Source: CAVONV01 sp963697355 (GTDB lineage Bacteria > Acidobacteriota > Vicinamibacteria > Marinacidobacterales > DATDRI01). Taken from it: DNA of 64,000 nt. A program made the position numbers and the translations under genes. Positions 51,784 to 59,877 of this stretch are shown piece by piece. How positions within the stretch are numbered: the stretch's first letter is position 1; each line of letters starts with the position of its first letter. A model generated the notes under the pieces. The model was not told the DNA's origin. It saw only the letters and a list, made by a program, of their open reading frames with translations, and searched no databases. Location of the stretch: assembly GCA_963697355.1 (NCBI GenBank), contig CAVONV010000021.1:62001-126000 (forward strand). The letters are read 5' to 3'.

Positions 51784-52734
51784 CTACTCGAGCGGGATGA
51801 GCCTCTTGTTTTTGACGAGCCATTCGTCGAACGACTGCAACGAGGGATTCAAGTCTCTCGACGTGTCGATGTTGCGCGCCGCTCGGAAGTCCTGATTGAA
51901 GTCGCGCTTGAACTGGAACATGTTACCGAGATCCTCGGCGCCTGGAAATCCAAAGCCACGGTACACTTCAGGTTCGACGGCGTTGTATTGCACGGATTGA
52001 CCCAAGGCGTTGCTGAGTGCTGCCGCCATCTGCGCGCCCGTCAGGTGCTCGCCGGCGATGCCGATAGTTTTGCCGATGTAATCCTCACCTTTTTGGAAGA
52101 TGCCGTAAGCGCATTTGCCGATGTCCTCGGCTGCAATCCCGGGAAGCTCCTTGTCGTCCATGGGCAATGTGATCGCCAACTGACCGTCGGGTCCCTTTTT
52201 GGGGCCCATTCCGAAATAGATCATGTTGTCCCAGTAAAACGACGTCAGCAGGAACGTCGTCGGAACGCCTGCATCGGTGAACACTTGGTTGGCTTCGCCC
52301 TTACTGTCAAAGTGAGGCACCTTGAATTTTTCCATCAATGTCGGCATTCGGTCATCGTCGAGTGGAACCCACTTGCGTGTATCTTCCAGGGTGGACCAGA
52401 TGACGTGCTTCACGCCCGCAGTCTTTGCCGCTTGGGCCATGGCCCGAGCGTGATTGAGCTCCTTTTCGGGCGAAAAATGCTCCCAGAAAAAAGTGACACA
52501 ATACGCACCGTAGGCACCTTCGAACGCTCTTTTCAAGCTCTCGACGTCTTCGACGTCAGTGGCAACGACCTCCGCCCCCAGTTTTTGTAGCTCCTTGGCT
52601 TTGTCCGAATCAGGGTTTCTCGTGAGAGCCCTCACGGCGAAGGGGCTCCCTTCATCGTTCAAGATGGCGCGGACCAATCCGCCGCCTTGGGCGCCGGTCG
52701 CACCAACTACAGCAATTATTTTTTTGTCAGTCAC
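51784..52734 (-). CDS. NmrA-like NAD(P)-binding protein
   Basis: The product (316 residues from GTG at 52734) has the Rossmann motif AVVGATGAQGGGLVRAI and the NmrA-type continuation FAVRALTRNPDSDKAKELQ, GAEVVATDVED and YGAYCVTFFWEHFSPEKEL. NmrA proteins sense NAD(P) redox state or act as reductases on small carbonyls; the conserved Tyr-Lys pair of classic SDRs is not evident. AAGGAGGAGCACA before GTG is a strong start. It lies upstream of the VOC and flavodoxin genes, so the three may form a redox-stress operon. Confidence 0.82.
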   Translation of the reverse strand: MTDKKIIAVVGATGAQGGGLVRAILNDEGSPFAVRALTRNPDSDKAKELQKLGAEVVATDVEDVESLKRAFEGAYGAYCVTFFWEHFSPEKELNHARAMAQAAKTAGVKHVIWSTLEDTRKWVPLDDDRMPTLMEKFKVPHFDSKGEANQVFTDAGVPTTFLLTSFYWDNMIYFGMGPKKGPDGQLAITLPMDDKELPGIAAEDIGKCAYGIFQKGEDYIGKTIGIAGEHLTGAQMAAALSNALGQSVQYNAVEPEVYRGFGFPGAEDLGNMFQFKRDFNQDFRAARNIDTSRDLNPSLQSFDEWLVKNKRLIPLE

Positions 52735-52969
52735 TGTGCTCCTCCTTGCGATGGTGATCTTTGAATTGACAGACGGCACCTGTACCTTGGACTGAGCGCC
52801 TCGGGAGAGCGCTCGAGATTCCGCCTCAGTTTGAAATCGTTCGGATTCGAGCCGATTGCCAGTCGGGCTTCAGTACCGCCAAGTCATGTAGCTTGATAAG
52901 ATAATCCCCAAAACTTCAGGAAAGTGCAAGGGAAGTTTTTGTGCTCTTGCGACCAACTAAAGGCCGAGA

Positions 52970-53689
52970 CTATTCGTTGAGAGCGATGCTCGGGCTCTCC
53001 GATGTGAGGAGCTCGCACCGGGTTCGTCCTCCGCAGAATCGTTTGATCGCTTCGGCAAGCTCCGCGCTGATGGCCGTCACCTCTTCCGTCGTGACCGGCG
53101 GAAGACCGTCCACGTTGAACTCGATAGCGGTTGTCGTGGGTAGGGTGAGGGTGTGGTTGGCTTGTCTCCAACTCCATCGGCGGGTCAAAACGGTTGAGCC
53201 TTCGACGAAAACGATCTCTCCGGGCTCTGGATGTTCCGTTTGATGGGAACCAAAGGGAATGAAGACTTCGTCTCCATGGGCTGGACGTAAGCAGATGTCT
53301 TCCTTGATGACATCGATCGCGTGACCGCCGGTAGGCACGATGTGACGCAAGGAGAAGACGTTTCCAATATCCACCAGAGCATTGATGGAAGGCAGTTCCT
53401 GATCGCGAAGAACGCGTCGAAGCATGCCTTCGATCGAAGATCGAAACTTGCCGGGGTTGGCTCCGAACGAACGATAGGCCTCGCGCCAAGAAGCAATGCG
53501 CGGGTGGTTGGCGAGATCGTCCAAAATCAGCCGTTCTCGAGCGGATGATTCGGCTGCTCGTAAGAGCTCGATGAGCTCGTTCGACGAGACTCCATTTCCA
53601 ACGTCGTAGGCCAATACGACACCGCGTGTGTAGCCGGGAAAGCGGCGGAAGACTTCGTCATCAACGGAATAACAAATGCTATCTAGCAT
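52970..53689 (-). CDS. Stand-alone B3/B4 tRNA-binding domain protein
   Basis: The product of about 239 residues matches the B3/4 domain of phenylalanyl-tRNA synthetase beta: RGVVLAYDVGNGVSSNELIELL, IASWREAYRSFGANPGKFRS, SINALVDIGNVFSLRHIVPTGGHAIDV. Free B3/4 proteins are thought to edit or deacylate aminoacyl-tRNA-like substrates. The start ATG at 53689 has GGAGG upstream. It is the last gene of the cyclophilin-YpdA operon. Confidence 0.8.
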   Translation of the reverse strand: MLDSICYSVDDEVFRRFPGYTRGVVLAYDVGNGVSSNELIELLRAAESSARERLILDDLANHPRIASWREAYRSFGANPGKFRSSIEGMLRRVLRDQELPSINALVDIGNVFSLRHIVPTGGHAIDVIKEDICLRPAHGDEVFIPFGSHQTEHPEPGEIVFVEGSTVLTRRWSWRQANHTLTLPTTTAIEFNVDGLPPVTTEEVTAISAELAEAIKRFCGGRTRCELLTSESPSIALNE

Positions 53690-53725
53690 CGGGGCCTCCA
53701 AGGTTCGTCGGCTCGTTGGGAGATG

Positions 53726-54706
53726 TCACCCTTTCGATGTGATGTGTTTGATAATCTGGACGCCGTGGAAGCGGCCGTTCTCTATGAAAATTCTGTTGGC
53801 CTGGCGTCCCGCGGCCATTCCTCCGGCAACATAGAGGCCGGGAACGTTCGTTTCCATCGTTTCCGGATCGTGAACAGGCTCGCCGTTCTCGGGCTCGATT
53901 TGAATCCCCATGGACTCGAGGAACGGGTAGTCGGGGTGGTAGCCTGTGAGTGCCAATAGGAAGTCGTTGGGGATCTCGAATCGCTCTCCCCTCGCATTCC
54001 TCAATCGCAGTTTGTCACGGTGGATCTCTTCGACCTCCGTCTCGAACAACGCCGGGATCTCCTTCCGTTCGACGCGGTTCACAATGTCGGGGCGAACCCA
54101 GTACTTGATGTGAGATGAGAGTTCCTTCTCCCGGTGGATGAGCGTCACTTTGGCTCCGGAGCGGAATAGTTCTAGAGCCGTCTCGGCCGCCGAGTTGGCT
54201 CCTCCGACGACGGCCACCTCGAGGCCAAAGTAAGGGTGGGCTTCGTGATAGTAGTGTGAGACTTTGGGCAAATCCTCCCCAGGCACATTCATCAGGTTGG
54301 GATTGTCGTAATAGCCGGTCGCGACCACCACATTGTCGGCTTCATAGGCTCTGGCATCGCCGAGACGCGACGTGGTACCCAACCGAAACGAGCCGTTCTT
54401 CCGCAGAACAGAATCGACTTTCTCGTAGAGATGAAGGTTCAAGTCGTAATACGCCGCCACGCGGCGATAGTACTTGAGGGCTTCAATGCGGGTCGGTTTC
54501 TCATGGGGTGTGACCAATGGCATATCCCCGATCTCCAGAAGCTCTGGCGTCGTGAAGAAGACCATGTGGACGGGGAAGCGTCGAATGGAATCGACGAGGG
54601 CGCCTTTATCGAGAACGACATGCGAAAGGCCTTGTCGGACACATTGGATGGCAGCCGAGAGTCCAGCCGGTCCGGCACCGACGACAGCCACATTGACCCT
54701 ATCCAT
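53726..54706 (-). CDS. ypdA: YpdA-like bacillithiol disulfide reductase
   Basis: The 326-residue flavoprotein has the FAD motif VAVVGAGPAGLSAAIQCVRQG and the NADPH motif VAVVGGANSAAETALELFRSG, without a CxxC redox pair. PVHMVFFTTPELLEIGDMPLV and VPGEDLPKVSHYYHEAHPY are YpdA landmarks. YpdA reduces bacillithiol disulfide (BSSB) using NADPH. This hints that the organism makes bacillithiol or a related thiol, although no bsh genes are in the window. The start overlaps the last base of the cyclophilin gene. Confidence 0.85.
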   Translation of the reverse strand: MDRVNVAVVGAGPAGLSAAIQCVRQGLSHVVLDKGALVDSIRRFPVHMVFFTTPELLEIGDMPLVTPHEKPTRIEALKYYRRVAAYYDLNLHLYEKVDSVLRKNGSFRLGTTSRLGDARAYEADNVVVATGYYDNPNLMNVPGEDLPKVSHYYHEAHPYFGLEVAVVGGANSAAETALELFRSGAKVTLIHREKELSSHIKYWVRPDIVNRVERKEIPALFETEVEEIHRDKLRLRNARGERFEIPNDFLLALTGYHPDYPFLESMGIQIEPENGEPVHDPETMETNVPGLYVAGGMAAGRQANRIFIENGRFHGVQIIKHITSKG

Positions 54707-55380
54707 TAACGTTCCTTCCTTTCTTCGCGGACTTTGCTCGAATAGATGGGCGTCAGCGGCTTTTCTCTGTCTGCCTCGGTCGAAAGAGGCTCGGGCTCCG
54801 CTGCGGGTTTGTCGCGTAGGGTGACGGATTGAATCTCGACTCGTTCGGTGGCCATCTGTTTTGGGTCGGCGGGAACTTCCGAGATCTTTTGGACCACATT
54901 CATGCCTTCCACCACTCGGCCGTAAACGGTGTACTGGCCATCGAGAGAGGGTTGGTCGACGACACAGACGAAGAACTGTGCGCCGGCACTGTCGTTTTTT
55001 CCGGGAAGACGAACCGCGGACACCGCGCCTCGCGTGTGCTTCTCCTTGTTGAACTCTGCCCGAAGCACCCCCAAACCACCCGTACCATAGCGATGACGCA
55101 TGTCGGGATCCTTGGTGACGGGATCGCCGCCCTGGATGATGCCGTGGAGAATCACCCGATGGAACGTCGTGCCGTCATAAGCACCTTCCTGAGCCAGTTT
55201 CATGAAATAACCCACGTGGTTCGGTGCCATCTCGGGAAGAAACTCGATGGCGAAAGTTCCCATCGATGTCTCCACTACCGCCTGTTTGTCCTTCATATCC
55301 TCGATGCCCAACGGCGTGGAAAAAAAGTCTCCACTTGATTGCAGAACGAAGAGCAGTGCAGTAGCGAGTAGTATCTTCAT
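54706..55380 (-). CDS. Cyclophilin-type peptidyl-prolyl cis-trans isomerase (exported)
   Basis: The 224-residue protein has an N-terminal signal (ILLATALLFVLQSSGDFF) and a cyclophilin domain: AVVETSMGTFAIEFLPEMAPNHVGYF, GTTFHRVILHGIIQGGDPVTK, DSAGAQFFVC and DGQYTVYGRVVEGM. The catalytic Arg (FHRVI) and the hydrophobic pocket residues are present. The last 45 residues are a charged extension. It would assist folding in the periplasm. It leads the YpdA-B3/4 operon. Confidence 0.9.
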   Translation of the reverse strand: MKILLATALLFVLQSSGDFFSTPLGIEDMKDKQAVVETSMGTFAIEFLPEMAPNHVGYFMKLAQEGAYDGTTFHRVILHGIIQGGDPVTKDPDMRHRYGTGGLGVLRAEFNKEKHTRGAVSAVRLPGKNDSAGAQFFVCVVDQPSLDGQYTVYGRVVEGMNVVQKISEVPADPKQMATERVEIQSVTLRDKPAAEPEPLSTEADREKPLTPIYSSKVREERKER

Positions 55381-55408
55381 AAATCCTCCACAGATTCAGG
55401 AACCGGGA

Positions 55409-55482
55409 GGTAATTCGGGACAGGTAATTGATATTTGGTCCTCATGTCCTTCCAAATATTGATTACCTGTTCGCGAATTACC
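55409..55482. repeat. 30-base inverted repeat with GGTAATTCG arms
   Basis: The left arm at 55409-55438 and the right arm at 55452-55482 are nearly exact reverse complements around a 13-base loop. The key sequences are GGTAATTCG, ACAGGTAAT and ATATTTGG. Two further GAATTACC copies follow to about 55504. From memory, GGTAATTCGGGGACAG-type arms belong to REP elements of RAYT systems. It lies between the cyclophilin and M16 genes. Confidence 0.75.
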
Positions 55483-55614
55483 GATTGACTGTCTCGAATT
55501 ACCTCCGAATTGCTAATTATAGCGCCTGGGCTTGAATCCTGGCCACGGCGTATCTAAGATTGGGGTTTGTCGTCGTCCCCTTCAGGACGGCTGACGCGCA
55601 ATGCAATTGAGAGG

Positions 55615-58338
55615 ATGGTGAAAGATATGCGCCCAGATACTTCCGGTCAAGAGACCGGCGGTTCCAAGATTCCCAGGATCGAGTTCCAAAAGTTCATGTT
55701 GGCCAATGGGCTCGATGTGATCCTTCATGAGGATCGCAAACTGCCCGTGGTCCATGTCAACCTTTGGTATCACGTAGGTTCCAAGAACGAGAGATCGGGG
55801 AAGACGGGGTTTGCGCACCTCTTCGAGCACATGATGTTCGAGGGATCGAGGAACCTGAAGGGCGAGTACGTGTCGCTCATGGAGAAGGCCGGCGCCAATA
55901 TCTTCCAAGGTGGTGTCAATGGGACGACGGACTTCGATCGCACCAACTACTTCGAGACCGTGCCGTCGGGGTCGCTAGAGTTGGTATTGTGGGCGGAGTC
56001 GGACCGGATGGCTTACCTGCTCGACGCGCTGACCCAAGAGAACTTGGACAATCAGCGGGATGTGGTGAAAAACGAGCGTCGCCAGGGTATGGACAATGTG
56101 CCTTATGGACGCTCGATGGAGATGCTCTTCGAGAATCTTTTCCCCAAAGGACATCCCTACTCCTGGCACATCATCGGAAAGATGGAAGATCTCGACAACG
56201 CCTCGCGCGACGACGTCAAGGAGTTCTTCCGAACCTACTACACACCCAACAACTGTACGCTGGTCATCGCCGGCAATTTCGATCCCAGTGAAGCCCGCCG
56301 CCTGGTGGAGACCTATTTTGGCCCTATCGCTCCAGGTCCTCCGTTGGCGCGACCGGAGAGGTATGTCGTCGCGCTCGAATCCAACCGAAGGTTGGTGGTG
56401 AAAGACCGCGTTCCCCAAGAGCGGCTGTATCTCACCTGGCCCACGGTTCCGTTCTTCGAGGCGGACGACGCGGCGCTCGACATATTGTCCAACGTCCTTT
56501 CTGAGGGAAAGAACTCTCGACTCTACAAGAGGATGGTCTATGACCAACAGGTTGCCTCAGAGGTGAGTGCTTTCAATTACTCACTCGAGATTGCCGGTTT
56601 GTTGGGGATCATTGCTACGGCGCGTCCAGGGGTACCCCTCGCCAAGCTGGAGAGCTTGATTCATGAAGAGATATCGCGGATCGCCAAGGAGGGGCCGACC
56701 GAGGAAGAATTAGCGCGGATCAAGGCAAAACGGGAGTTCGACTTCATTTCCGGACTGGAACGCATTGGTGGTTTCGGTGGCAAGGCCGATCGACTGGCCA
56801 TGTACAACACGTATCTAGGCGCTCCCGATTTCATTAGGGAAGATTACGAGCGGTATCAGAAACTAGGTTGCGACGACATTAGCTCGGCTGCCGAGCGCTA
56901 CCTAATGACGAAACACCATCTTGCCATGTCTTTTGTGCCGGAGTCCGCGAACATCCCGAGGGTTTCGGAACCGGATCGGTCGAAACAGCCGGACGTTCAG
57001 CCCGGTTTTCATTTTTCGCCTCCCATGGTGGCGTTGGAGAAGCTGGACAACGGCCTCGAGATTCGTGTCGTGGAACGTACGGAGATTCCCAAAGTAGCGG
57101 TAGGCTTGTTGGTGAAAGTGGGCGCGGCCTCGGACACCGCCGGAAAATCGGGCTTGGCGTCCATGACGGCGGAAATGCTCGATGAAGGGACTGAAACCCG
57201 TTCCGCTCTTAGAATCGAGGCCGAGCTCGAGCGCATGGGAAGCTACCTCTCCACGGGCTCGAGCCGTGAGTGGAGTCTTGTTTCTCTCGATACGCTAGAG
57301 CGTCATCTCCCGGCTTCCATGGAGCTCATGGCCGACGTGCTCCTCCGTCCTAGCTTTCCTTCGGAGGAACTGGAACGACTGCGAAAACAGGTGCTTGATG
57401 CCATTCTCCAAGAAAAAGCCAACCCAAATGCGACGGCCGGACGGGTGGTTCGGAGGGTTCTCTTCGGCCACAACCACCCCTATGGCTGGCCGGTGGGAGG
57501 AGATGAGTCGTCAGTCGACGTTCTTCAGAAGGCTGACCTGGAGGAGTTCTATCGTGCCTACTACGCGCCCACCGAAGCTTGCCTCGTCATGGTCGGAGAC
57601 GTCTGCTTGGATAAAGCCAAAGAACTGGCGGATGAGTATTTTTCTGGCTGGAGGAGTACCGCGCTGCCCGAACGCAAAGTGGAATCTGTTCGTGTCTCGG
57701 GGCGTAAGGCCTACGTTGTTGACCGGCCGGGTGCCGCCCAATCTGAGGTTCGTTTGGCGATGCTCGGGCCGCCGCGTGTGACAGAAGATTACTTTGCGCT
57801 ACAGGTTCTCAACAATGTCTTGGGAGGTGGTTTTTCGTCCCGGTTGAATCTGAATTTGCGTGAGAACAAGGGCTACACTTATGGAGCTTTTTCGGCGCTT
57901 CGATTTGCCAAGTTCCAAAGCCTCTTTCTGGGCATTGCTCCTGTCGAGACTCGAGTCACCAAGGAAGCCATCGAGGAGTTGGTTTCCGAGTTCGACGCTC
58001 TCGCCAGTTGGAGCCGGCCGGTGACAGAGAAAGAGCTGGATGATGCGAAGGCAACGCTCAGTCGGGGTTACTCGCAACGGTTCGAGACGATGGCTCAAAT
58101 CGCAGGTGAAATCGCAGAGCTCAGTGGTTTTGGACTTCACATGGATGAACTAGCGCGGTACAGCGAAGGAATCGAGGCCGTGGATTTCGCTCAGATTCAA
58201 AAAGCGGCGAAAGAGTACGTGAAGGTTAACGACTTCGTGCTCGTCGTCGTAGGAGATGCCTCACAGGTGGAACCCGGACTGGAGTCGCTCAATCTCGGTG
58301 ACGTCGTACGAGTGGATGTGGAAGGAAATCTGGCCTAG
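55615..58338 (+). CDS. M16 family zinc metallopeptidase, two fused modules
   Basis: The protein has about 907 residues. The N-terminal M16 module has the inverted zinc motif HLFEHMMFEGS (HxxEH) with a downstream Glu in DNQRDVVKNERRQGMDN. The second module begins near residue 480 (LDNGLEIRVVERTEIPKVAV) and lacks HxxEH (LASMTAEML), so it is the usual inactive half. It retains R/Y residues (LNLRENKGYTYGAFSALRF) that close the chamber. M16 proteases degrade small peptides. No signal peptide is seen; the start is among ATG 55615, ATG 55627 and an upstream TTG. Confidence 0.88.
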   Translation: MVKDMRPDTSGQETGGSKIPRIEFQKFMLANGLDVILHEDRKLPVVHVNLWYHVGSKNERSGKTGFAHLFEHMMFEGSRNLKGEYVSLMEKAGANIFQGGVNGTTDFDRTNYFETVPSGSLELVLWAESDRMAYLLDALTQENLDNQRDVVKNERRQGMDNVPYGRSMEMLFENLFPKGHPYSWHIIGKMEDLDNASRDDVKEFFRTYYTPNNCTLVIAGNFDPSEARRLVETYFGPIAPGPPLARPERYVVALESNRRLVVKDRVPQERLYLTWPTVPFFEADDAALDILSNVLSEGKNSRLYKRMVYDQQVASEVSAFNYSLEIAGLLGIIATARPGVPLAKLESLIHEEISRIAKEGPTEEELARIKAKREFDFISGLERIGGFGGKADRLAMYNTYLGAPDFIREDYERYQKLGCDDISSAAERYLMTKHHLAMSFVPESANIPRVSEPDRSKQPDVQPGFHFSPPMVALEKLDNGLEIRVVERTEIPKVAVGLLVKVGAASDTAGKSGLASMTAEMLDEGTETRSALRIEAELERMGSYLSTGSSREWSLVSLDTLERHLPASMELMADVLLRPSFPSEELERLRKQVLDAILQEKANPNATAGRVVRRVLFGHNHPYGWPVGGDESSVDVLQKADLEEFYRAYYAPTEACLVMVGDVCLDKAKELADEYFSGWRSTALPERKVESVRVSGRKAYVVDRPGAAQSEVRLAMLGPPRVTEDYFALQVLNNVLGGGFSSRLNLNLRENKGYTYGAFSALRFAKFQSLFLGIAPVETRVTKEAIEELVSEFDALASWSRPVTEKELDDAKATLSRGYSQRFETMAQIAGEIAELSGFGLHMDELARYSEGIEAVDFAQIQKAAKEYVKVNDFVLVVVGDASQVEPGLESLNLGDVVRVDVEGNLA

Positions 58339-58347
58339 CGTAAGAAC

Positions 58348-58473
58348 GCCCAAGTAAGAACTCAAGAAATCGAGCACTCAAGAATTCGAGAATAGAAGCA
58401 TCCACTGCTTCCGGAGCATTGAATATCAATCTTCTGAGTTCTTGAGTACTTGGGTTCTCGAGTTCTTGATTCA
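58348..58473. repeat. AAGAACTC-type intergenic repeat, copy 2 (inverted pair)
   Basis: Left arm 58348-58392 (CCCAAGTAAGAACTCAAGAA and so on) and right arm 58432-58473 (TTCTGAGTTCTTGAGTACTT and so on) form an imperfect inverted pair in the gap between the convergent M16 and purF genes. The right arm just touches the purF stop codon. It belongs to the same family as the stretches at 31182 and 62097. Confidence 0.7.
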
Positions 58474-59877
58474 GTCTCTTACCTTCTCGAAGAGCTTCAT
58501 CTGTTCACGGCTTGCTTCTGGAATCGGGACGGGGTATTGGTTTGTAAAACAGGCGGAGCAGAAGCGATCGGAGTCGTTTCCGACCGATGCCATGAGTCCC
58601 TCGTGAGACAGATAACCCAAAGAGTCAGCTTTGAGATGCTGGCGGATCTCTTCGACAGTGTGGGAAGAAGCAATGAGCTCTTCTCGTTTCGGCGTGTCGA
58701 TGCCATAGAAGCAAGGTCCAACAGTCGGTGGGGACGAGACGCGAAAATGAGTTTCTCGAGCCCCGGCATTCTTGATCATGCCCACGATCTTCTGGCTGGT
58801 TGTTCCGCGTACGATGGAATCATCGATGAGGATGACGCGTCGCCCCTCTAGAACCTGACGTACGGGGTTGAGTTTTACCTTGACCCCGAAGTGGCGAATG
58901 GATTGCCGAGGCTCGATAAAGGTCCGCCCCACGTAGTGGTTCCGGATGAGGCCGAACTCTAGAGGAATCCCAGACTCCTGAGAGTATCCCATCGCGGCAA
59001 ACACCCCCGAGTCGGGTATGGGAACCACAACGTCGGCTTCTATCCCGGTCTCCTGTGCGAGTCGCCGCCCCATTTCCATCCGGGATTGATAGACGCTGCG
59101 GCCAAAGATCACACTGTCCGGTCGCGAAAAGTAGACGTGCTCGAAGACACATTGATGGATCGACGTGGGGCCAAACGGAAAAAAGGAGTGAATGCCCTCC
59201 TTGTCGATGACCACAACCTCGCCGGGCTCCACCTCACGCACGTAACGAGCATCGATCAAGTCCAGAGCGCAAGTTTCCGAGCAAAGGACGTGGCTGCCAT
59301 CGAGCTCACCGAGGACCAGAGGGCGAAAGCCTCTGGGATCGCGTACGCCATAGAGTGCGTCCGGCGTAAGGCTGAGCAAGGTGAAGGCTCCCTCTAAGGG
59401 TCTCAAGGCGTCGAGCAACGCGTCGGTGACGGCTCTTTGGATCGAACGAGCGAACAAGTGGAGAATCACTTCTGTGTCACTCGTCGTTCTAAAGATAGAG
59501 CCGCGGTCAACGAGCTCCTTTCTCAAAAAGTGAGCATTGACCAGGTTGCCGTTGTGGCAGACGGCCATCTGTCCGAATTTGCAGTCGATGTAGATCGGCT
59601 GGACATTGCTGGCCGAGTTCTCACCGGATGTCGAATAGCGGACGTGACCGATAGCGGCGCTACCCTCGAGCTCCTCGAGGACATCGGCGTTGAAGACGTC
59701 CGCCACGTGGCCTTGTGCTTTCCGGCGTTGTAGGCCCTCACGGGTGGAGGTCACCATTCCCGCGCCTTCTTGTCCTCTATGCTGAAGCGCGTAGAGACCG
59801 AGGTACGTCAGGCGAGCGGCATCAGAGTTGCCGAAGATGCCGAAGACGCCGCACTCGTCATGGAAGCCGTCTTTCAT
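58471..59877 (-). CDS. purF: Amidophosphoribosyltransferase
   Basis: From ATG at 59877 the 468-residue enzyme begins KDGFHDECGVFGIFG, with the nucleophilic Cys at position 9, so a short propeptide is removed. It has YSTSGENSASNVQPI, the glutaminase loops, and the PRPP-binding motif VILIDDSIVRGTTSQKIV. It makes phosphoribosylamine, the first step of purine synthesis. Its start overlaps the purL stop by ATGA, indicating tight coupling. Confidence 0.96.
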   Translation of the reverse strand: MKDGFHDECGVFGIFGNSDAARLTYLGLYALQHRGQEGAGMVTSTREGLQRRKAQGHVADVFNADVLEELEGSAAIGHVRYSTSGENSASNVQPIYIDCKFGQMAVCHNGNLVNAHFLRKELVDRGSIFRTTSDTEVILHLFARSIQRAVTDALLDALRPLEGAFTLLSLTPDALYGVRDPRGFRPLVLGELDGSHVLCSETCALDLIDARYVREVEPGEVVVIDKEGIHSFFPFGPTSIHQCVFEHVYFSRPDSVIFGRSVYQSRMEMGRRLAQETGIEADVVVPIPDSGVFAAMGYSQESGIPLEFGLIRNHYVGRTFIEPRQSIRHFGVKVKLNPVRQVLEGRRVILIDDSIVRGTTSQKIVGMIKNAGARETHFRVSSPPTVGPCFYGIDTPKREELIASSHTVEEIRQHLKADSLGYLSHEGLMASVGNDSDRFCSACFTNQYPVPIPEASREQMKLFEKVRD

